Of a stretch of 64,000 bases of DNA, positions 59,095-64,000 are shown piece after piece (within the stretch, counting starts at the first letter, position 1; every line of letters begins with the position of its first letter). The stretch comes from Dyella japonica A8 (GTDB lineage: Bacteria; Pseudomonadota; Gammaproteobacteria; Xanthomonadales; Rhodanobacteraceae). The stretch is taken from contig NZ_CP008884.1 of NCBI RefSeq assembly GCF_000725385.1, positions 2,108,001 through 2,172,000 of the forward strand, written 5' to 3'. The position numbers and the translations under genes were made by a program. Below the pieces are notes generated by a model. That model made no database searches and was not told the origin of the DNA. It saw only the letters and a program-made list of their open reading frames with translations.

Positions 59095-61221
59095 TTACCA
59101 GATCTTCACCTGCTTGTCGCCCGAACGCACCATGGTGTCGCCCGGCTTGCACTGGAACGCGGTGGCGAAGGACTCCATGTTCGACGGGGCGCCGACGGCG
59201 CGCAGCGAAGCCGGTGCATGCGGGTCGGTGTTGAGCGACAGCAGCGCCTGCTTCTCACGCACGCTGCCGCGCCACACGCGGGCCCAGTTCATGAAGAAAC
59301 GCTGGTCTTCGGTGTAACCGTCGATCTTCTCGCCGGCTTCCTGCGGGTTCTTCTTCAGCGCTTCCTGCAGGGCGTCGTACGCCACGTTCAGGCCGCCCAG
59401 GTCGGCGATGTTCTCGCCCAGGGTCAGCTTGCCGTTGACGTGTGCATCCGGCTTGTCCTTGATCGGGGCGTAGTCGTTGAACTGAGCCACCAGGCGGTCG
59501 GTACGCTGGTCGAACTTCTCGCGATCTTCCTTCGTCCACCAGTTGGCGTTGTTGCCTTCGCCGTCGAACTGGCTGCCTTCGTCGTCGAAGCCGTGGCTGG
59601 CTTCGTGGCCGATCACGGCGCCGATGCCGCCGTAGTTGATGGCGTCGTCGCCGTTGGCGTAGAAGAACGGCGGCTGCAGTATCGCGGCCGGGAAGTTGAT
59701 CGTGTTGTCGGTCGGGTTGTAGTACGCGTTGACCGTCTGCGGGGTCATGCCCCATTCCTTGCGGTCGGTCGGCTTGCCGATCTTGTTCAGGTCGTACTGG
59801 TAGTTGAACTTGGCGGCAGCCATCACGTCGCCGTAGTAGTCGCCCTGCTTGATGTCCAGGCCATCCCAGCTACGCCACTTGTCCGGATAGCCGATCTTGG
59901 GCAGGAAGGTGTTCCACTTGGCGATGGCCTTTTCCTTGGTGGCGTCGCTCATCCAGTCGAGGTTCTGGATGCGCACCTTCAGCGCGTTGCGCACGTTGTC
60001 CACCAGCACCTGCGCACGCTCCTTGGCTTCCGGCGTGAACACCTTGGCCACGTACAGCTGGCCCAGTGCCTCGCCCATCGACTCGTTCACGCCGCCGAGC
60101 ACGCGCTTCCAGCGCGGCTTCTGTTCCGGCTGGCCGGACAGGGTCTTGCCGTAGAAGTCGAAGCGGTTGTCCTGGAAGGCCTTGCTGAGCAGCGGCGAGG
60201 CGTCGTCGATGGTGTGGAAGCGCAGGTAGGCCTGCCACTGGTCCACCGGCGCGCTGGCGAGCAGCTTGTCGAACTCGGCGAAGAACTTCGGCTGCGACAG
60301 CGAGAAGCCCTTGTCGACGGTCACGCCCTGAGCCTTGAAGAAGTCTTCCCAGCTGAAGTGCGGGGTGATCTTGTCGGCTTCCTTGAGGGTGACGAAGTGG
60401 TACTGGTTCTCCGGCGCGCGCAGTTCCACCGGCGCCAGCGAGGCCTTGGCCAGCTCGGTTTCGAACGCCAGCACCTGATCGGCCTGCTTCTTCGCATCAG
60501 CCTCGGACACGCCGGTCAGCTCGAGCGTCTTGGCGATGTGGGCCACGTAGGCGTCGCGAATGTCCTTGTACTTCGCGTCGGAGTAGTAGTCCTTGGTCGG
60601 CAGGCCCAGGCCGGCCTGCTGGGTGAAGCCGATCTGCATCTTGGCGTCCTTGAAGTCGGCGCCGGAGCCGAACTGGAACACCTGCATGTCACCCGTGGTG
60701 AAATTCTGGGTCAGGTAGCCGGCGACGTCCTTGCCGGACTTCAGCGCGGCGATGGCGTCGAGCTTGGGCTTGATCGGGTCGAAGCCCGCCTTCTCGATGG
60801 CGGCCTCGTCCATGCCCGAGGCGTACAGGTAGCCGATCTTCTGCTCGATGGAACCCGCCTGCGCGCTGGCGGCGCCCTTGGCGGCGGCATCGACGATGTC
60901 GTGCTGGGTGTTCAGGCTGTTCTCGGCCAGCTTGTCAAAGGCGCCCCAGCGGGTGCGGTCGTTCGGGATCGGGTTGGCGGCGACCCACTTGCTGTTGACG
61001 AAACCGTTGAAGTCCTGGCACGCCTGGATGTTGCTGTCCAGTTCGCTGATGTCGAACACGCTCTTGGGCGCGGCGGCTGCGGTGGCGGCGGTGCTGGCGG
61101 CGGCCGGTGCGGTGCTGCTGGCGGCCGGGGCCTTCTCGGCCTCCTCGTGCTTGCCGCAGGCGCTGAGCGACAGGGCAAGGCTCACGGCGAGCGCAATGGG
61201 CTTCATATACGGTTTGGTCAT
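59095..61221 (-). CDS. M13 family zinc metallopeptidase, lipoprotein
   Basis: 708 residues from the ATG at 61221, which has AGAGGGA 6 bases upstream. An extension to 61305 is open but unsupported. Lipoprotein signal: KPIALAVSLALSLSAC with lipidated cysteine near 21, then a linker of A, T and E/K residues. The catalytic zinc motif is HEASH (539-543), followed by LGENIADLGGLNVAYDAL. NAYYN...INFPAAILQPPFF is conserved, and the C terminus ends VKIW. Closely similar throughout to the secreted M13 peptidase at 3122-5161, so the two are paralogues that differ in anchoring. Terminates at a strong hairpin next to a REP array. Confidence 0.94.
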   Translation of the reverse strand: MTKPYMKPIALAVSLALSLSACGKHEEAEKAPAASSTAPAAASTAATAAAAPKSVFDISELDSNIQACQDFNGFVNSKWVAANPIPNDRTRWGAFDKLAENSLNTQHDIVDAAAKGAASAQAGSIEQKIGYLYASGMDEAAIEKAGFDPIKPKLDAIAALKSGKDVAGYLTQNFTTGDMQVFQFGSGADFKDAKMQIGFTQQAGLGLPTKDYYSDAKYKDIRDAYVAHIAKTLELTGVSEADAKKQADQVLAFETELAKASLAPVELRAPENQYHFVTLKEADKITPHFSWEDFFKAQGVTVDKGFSLSQPKFFAEFDKLLASAPVDQWQAYLRFHTIDDASPLLSKAFQDNRFDFYGKTLSGQPEQKPRWKRVLGGVNESMGEALGQLYVAKVFTPEAKERAQVLVDNVRNALKVRIQNLDWMSDATKEKAIAKWNTFLPKIGYPDKWRSWDGLDIKQGDYYGDVMAAAKFNYQYDLNKIGKPTDRKEWGMTPQTVNAYYNPTDNTINFPAAILQPPFFYANGDDAINYGGIGAVIGHEASHGFDDEGSQFDGEGNNANWWTKEDREKFDQRTDRLVAQFNDYAPIKDKPDAHVNGKLTLGENIADLGGLNVAYDALQEALKKNPQEAGEKIDGYTEDQRFFMNWARVWRGSVREKQALLSLNTDPHAPASLRAVGAPSNMESFATAFQCKPGDTMVRSGDKQVKIW

Positions 61222-61952
61222 GGAATTCCCTCTGTGGATTCGTTGGCCGCGCGGGGCGGCCAAGGGTGGTAGCGATCGCTTAGGGTCCCTGGCGCTACCC
61301 GGCATCGCATGGATGACTTTTCAGGCTAGGCCGCAAGTCACGGTCAAGACAGTGTCAAAGGTCAGGGGGCCGGCCCGCAACCAGGGTAGCCGGGCGCGGA
61401 AGACGGGGCGGGGCCAGGGTGTCGCCGCCGCGCCAGGCTGGCGCCATTCTCTGGTGTGGATGGTTGCCGGAAAGTGGCAGGGGAGCCTGGGAGGGCAGAG
61501 GGCGTCCGTTGGCTGTCCGTCGGGGTGGCGGGCCGCCGCCGGCGGTGACGATAACGGCAGGGATGCAGCTCATCGCGCGTGCAGCCCACCGTTTCCCGCG
61601 GGACGACGCCACGCCGGGCGCAAGCCTCATGGATCGGTCGGCACGGCACCAAGTCTTCCTTGAACCATCTATAGCGGGCCATGCATCCCCGGCGGCCAAC
61701 ATCACTTCGCGCTCAGGCGCGGGTGCATCAAGAAAGGAAGGCAGCATCGCCTGTCGTTTCGATGATGCTCGCGGGTCTGTTCGATGGGCTTCTGGCATCG
61801 GCGTTGATCGTCATCTTGCGATGACCGTCGCGTATCGCGAATCGCAGGAAAATACGGTGGTGGTTGTTATTCACCTGTCACCTTGCCTGCCTATCGTTTG
61901 CGGCCTCCGCGCTTGAGGGGAAGCGCATCACCGCGACCGTAGGGGATCATCC
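61222..61952. other. 731-bp intergenic region without a supported gene
   Basis: Lies between the divergent M13 and phosphoesterase genes. Open frames on both strands are mutually overlapping, GC-driven and lack recognisable motifs. A CTGTCACC near 61876 resembles half a Pho box but its partner is out of register. Promoters for both genes are expected here and cannot be placed. Confidence 0.5.
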
Positions 61953-63614
61953 ATGCGAAACAAACTCGCAGCTTGTCTTGCCGCGTGTGTTCTGAGTGCT
62001 TCCGCCATTTCCCTCGCCCAGATTCCTGTTCACGCTGAAGAAGCCCAAGGCTACGGCTGGCGCCATGGGGACGTCCATACGTCCACGCCGATCAAGCATC
62101 TGGTGGTGATCTTCCAGGAGAACGTCTCCTTCGATCACTACTTCGGCACCTACCCGAACGCCGCCAATGCGCCGGGCGAGCCGGCGTTCTACGCGCGTCC
62201 GTTCACCCCCAAGGTCAATGGTCTCACCACGGCCCTGCTGGCCAACAACCCGAACAAGAACAACAGCGCCAACGGCACGGGTGCGATCAATCCGTTCCGC
62301 CTGTCGCGCGCGCAGTCCGCCACGGCCGACCAGGATCACGACTACGGTCCGGAACAGCAGGCGTTCGACGGCGGCGCGATGGATCTGTTCCCCGCCTTCA
62401 CCGGTTCGGGCGAAACCCTGCCGGGCGCTCCCGCCGATGAAAACGGCAACGGCCAGGTGATGGGCTACTACGACGGCAACACCGTCACCGCGCTGTGGAA
62501 CTACGCACAGCGGTTCGCCATGAGCGACAACAGCTACAACACCACGTTTGGCCCGTCCACGCCGGGCGCGATCAACCTCATCTCCGGCCAGACCAACGGC
62601 GTCACGCAGACCCTCAACGGCACGGCGAACGAAATCGCCGACGGCCAGGGCGGCCTCACCCTGGTCAGCGATGCCGACCCGATCGGCGACGTGTGCTCGT
62701 CGCCCACCGGCAACCAGGTGCAGCTGGGCGGCAAGAACGTGGGCGACTTGCTGAACCAGGCGAACATCACGTGGGGTTTCTTCGAGGGCGGCTTCGACCT
62801 GACCCAGGTGAATGCCAACGGCACCACCGGCTGCAAGCGCAGCACGACATCCGCCGTGACGCAGGTGAAGAAAGCTGACTACATTCCGCATCACCAGCCG
62901 TTCCAGTACTACGTGTCCACCGCCAACCCGACGCATGTGCGCCCGACGTCGACGGCCTTGATCGGCCACCAGGGTGACGCGGCGAACCACCAGTACGACC
63001 TCAATGATTTCTACGCCGCCGTGGAAGCGGGCAACTTCCCGGCCGTGAGCTTCCTGAAGGCCTCGGGCTACCAGGACGGCCACGCCGGCTATTCCGATCC
63101 GCTGGACGAACAGCAGTTCATTGTGCACGTGATCAACTTCCTGCAGCAGCAGCCGGATTGGCGCGACACGGCCGTGGTGATCGCGTATGACGACTCCGAC
63201 GGCTGGTATGACCACCAGGCCGCGCCGCGCGTGAACGCATCGGCCACCACCGAAGACGCGCTGGACGGCACGGGCGTGTGCAACGCACGCGGCACGCTGC
63301 CGGGCGTGAACAGCAACGGCCAGCCGGTGCAGGGGCGCTGCGGTTACGGTCCGCGCCTGCCGCTGCTGGTGATCTCGCCGTGGGCCCGCAGCAACCATGT
63401 GGATCACACGCTGACCGACCAGTCGTCCATCACGCGCTTCATTGAAGACAACTGGCTGCACGGTGAGCGTATCGGCGGCGGTTCGTTCGACGCCATGGCC
63501 GGTTCGCTGGATCACCTGTTCGACTTCTTTCAGCCGTTCCCGCAGCATCGCAAGCTGATCCTGGACGAGCAGACCGGCCAGCCGGTGAAGCACGTCCACT
63601 CGCCGCGCGGCTGA
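61953..63614 (+). CDS. Phosphoesterase, phospholipase C/acid phosphatase family
   Basis: 553 residues. Signal peptide (RNKLAACLAACVLSASAISL, cleavage near IPVHA). Phosphoesterase-family hallmarks: IKHLVVIFQENVSFDHYFGT (metal E and H, probable catalytic T/S region), a long insert, then FLKASGYQDGHAGYSDP, VVIAYDDSDGWYDH (metal DD) and LPLLVISPWARSNHVDH. This is the AcpA/PlcN-type family of bacterial phospholipases C and acid phosphatases; no twin-arginine motif, so Sec export. It probably releases phosphate from phospholipids or other esters. Ends at a strong terminator; a Tat multicopper oxidase gene follows. Confidence 0.9.
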   Translation: MRNKLAACLAACVLSASAISLAQIPVHAEEAQGYGWRHGDVHTSTPIKHLVVIFQENVSFDHYFGTYPNAANAPGEPAFYARPFTPKVNGLTTALLANNPNKNNSANGTGAINPFRLSRAQSATADQDHDYGPEQQAFDGGAMDLFPAFTGSGETLPGAPADENGNGQVMGYYDGNTVTALWNYAQRFAMSDNSYNTTFGPSTPGAINLISGQTNGVTQTLNGTANEIADGQGGLTLVSDADPIGDVCSSPTGNQVQLGGKNVGDLLNQANITWGFFEGGFDLTQVNANGTTGCKRSTTSAVTQVKKADYIPHHQPFQYYVSTANPTHVRPTSTALIGHQGDAANHQYDLNDFYAAVEAGNFPAVSFLKASGYQDGHAGYSDPLDEQQFIVHVINFLQQQPDWRDTAVVIAYDDSDGWYDHQAAPRVNASATTEDALDGTGVCNARGTLPGVNSNGQPVQGRCGYGPRLPLLVISPWARSNHVDHTLTDQSSITRFIEDNWLHGERIGGGSFDAMAGSLDHLFDFFQPFPQHRKLILDEQTGQPVKHVHSPRG

Positions 63615-63631
63615 TCTGAGCGCATGCTCTG

Positions 63632-63667
63632 ACGCCCCGGACATGCGTCCGGGGCGTTTCCTTTTTT
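63632..63667 (+). terminator. Rho-independent terminator after the phosphoesterase
   Basis: Stem ACGCCCCGGA / TCCGGGGCGT with loop CATGCG, then TTCC and a run of six T. Confidence 0.93.
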
Positions 63668-63683
63668 ACGGAGGTGGTGAACC

Positions 63684-64000
63684 GTGCATCCCCCGCGTCG
63701 ACGTTTTCTCCAGGGCATGGGGCTCGTGGCGGGCGCCGGTGCCCTGCGTGCGCTGGGCACGCCCATGCACATGCCCATGCCTATGCCGGCCCGCAAAGGC
63801 GACAGCCTGTGCAAGCACGCCGTGGCCGATCAGTCCGAGGTGCCCCGGTTGCTCGACCCGTCGCGCCTCACCCCGTTCGTCGACCCCCTGCCGGTGCCGG
63901 ACGTGCTGCGACCCAAGGCGGGAGTCGCCTTGCGTATCGCCATGCGCGAGAGCACGCAGCGCCTGCATCGCGATCTGCCGCCGACGCGGCTATGGACCTA
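63684..64000 (+). CDS. Multicopper oxidase, Tat-exported (3' end outside the window)
   Basis: 105 residues are visible to the window edge. GTG start at 63684 with GGAGGTGG upstream. A twin-arginine signal (PPRRRFLQGMGLVAGAGALR) is followed by a methionine-rich strip PMHMPMPMP. Then come SRLTPFVDPLPVPDVLRP and LHRDLPPTRLWTY, the N-terminal pattern of CotA/SufI-like multicopper oxidases. Copper ligands lie further on and cannot be checked. The methionine-rich strip near the signal could bind copper. The gene is separated from the phosphoesterase by a terminator, so it has its own promoter or depends on read-through. Confidence 0.82.
   Translation, partial: MHPPRRRFLQGMGLVAGAGALRALGTPMHMPMPMPARKGDSLCKHAVADQSEVPRLLDPSRLTPFVDPLPVPDVLRPKAGVALRIAMRESTQRLHRDLPPTRLWT

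Noticed and set aside
58471-59317. Long open frames across the REP array (for example 243 codons)
   Set aside because: The protein would consist of repeated REP translations in shifting frames; explained fully by the repeat.
61870-61900. Possible Pho box upstream of the phosphoesterase
   Set aside because: Only one CTGTCAC half-site is good; the second repeat is not at 11-base spacing.
61355-61916. Overlapping plus and minus open frames of 147-165 codons upstream of the phosphoesterase
   Set aside because: GC-driven frames without family features, mutually overlapping, and no good ribosome binding site.

Overview
This looks like a chromosomal stretch from a high-GC gammaproteobacterium of the Xanthomonadales, most likely Rhodanobacteraceae (Dyella, Rhodanobacter or Luteibacter type). 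The evidence is strong GC bias at third codon positions, several large TonB receptors of the Xanthomonas/Caulobacter type, a split suf locus with a GNAT plus Rieske tail, a minor-pilin cluster, M13 peptidase paralogues, and intergenic palindromic repeats. I see no tRNA, rRNA, CRISPR array, phage, integrase or transposase. The assignment rests on gene content read by eye, not on a database search.

Layout. 1-12.6 kb: the end of a suf operon (sufD, sufS), then a DUF333 lipoprotein, an M13 peptidase, a two-component system, a TonB receptor with a YncE-like beta-propeller, and a GNAT-Rieske pair that probably belongs with suf. 12.6-18 kb: a translationally coupled exporter operon on the minus strand (outer membrane factor, FtsX-type permease, ATPase, adaptor, MipA). 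18-20.6 kb: a HAD phosphatase with a class III aminotransferase. 20.6-27.7 kb: a second two-component system divergent from a five-gene operon (PepSY membrane protein, DUF2271, DUF4198, ApbE, membrane-anchored flavoreductase) with a Fur-like site between them. 27.7-36 kb: HutD/Ves, GNAT, SET and ComEA proteins, an M20 peptidase, YggS, an NlpC/P60 hydrolase behind a structured leader, a Rossmann protein, glyoxalase I and an M28 peptidase. 36-46 kb: a TonB receptor, rhomboid protease, amino acid permease, Asp/Glu racemase, GFA protein and RapA. 46-53.5 kb: type IV pilus genes in the order pilE-fimT-pilV-pilW-pilX-pilY1 (minus strand). 53.7-57.4 kb: a Fiu-like receptor and a PiuC-like hydroxylase with a Fur-like site upstream. 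57.5-64 kb: PanE-like reductase, a REP array, a second M13 peptidase, a phospholipase C-type phosphoesterase and the start of a Tat-exported multicopper oxidase.

How it fits together. Two loci point to iron: the Fiu/PiuC pair, and the 23-27.7 kb operon, which I read as an envelope electron-transfer chain. In that operon the DUF2271 protein carries an ApbE flavinylation motif (D-x-x-S-G-A-T) and ApbE is encoded two genes downstream. Envelope proteolysis and export are also prominent: two M13 peptidases, M28, rhomboid, C40 and the coupled exporter. The most interesting non-coding signals are a 15-bp long-range helix that buries the Shine-Dalgarno sequence of the NlpC/P60 gene, a 13-copy 19-bp tandem repeat built from the arm of a dispersed palindrome, a REP array near 58.5-59 kb, and a MITE-like element with 39-bp inverted ends at 12.6-12.9 kb that has a shorter relative at 2.6 kb.
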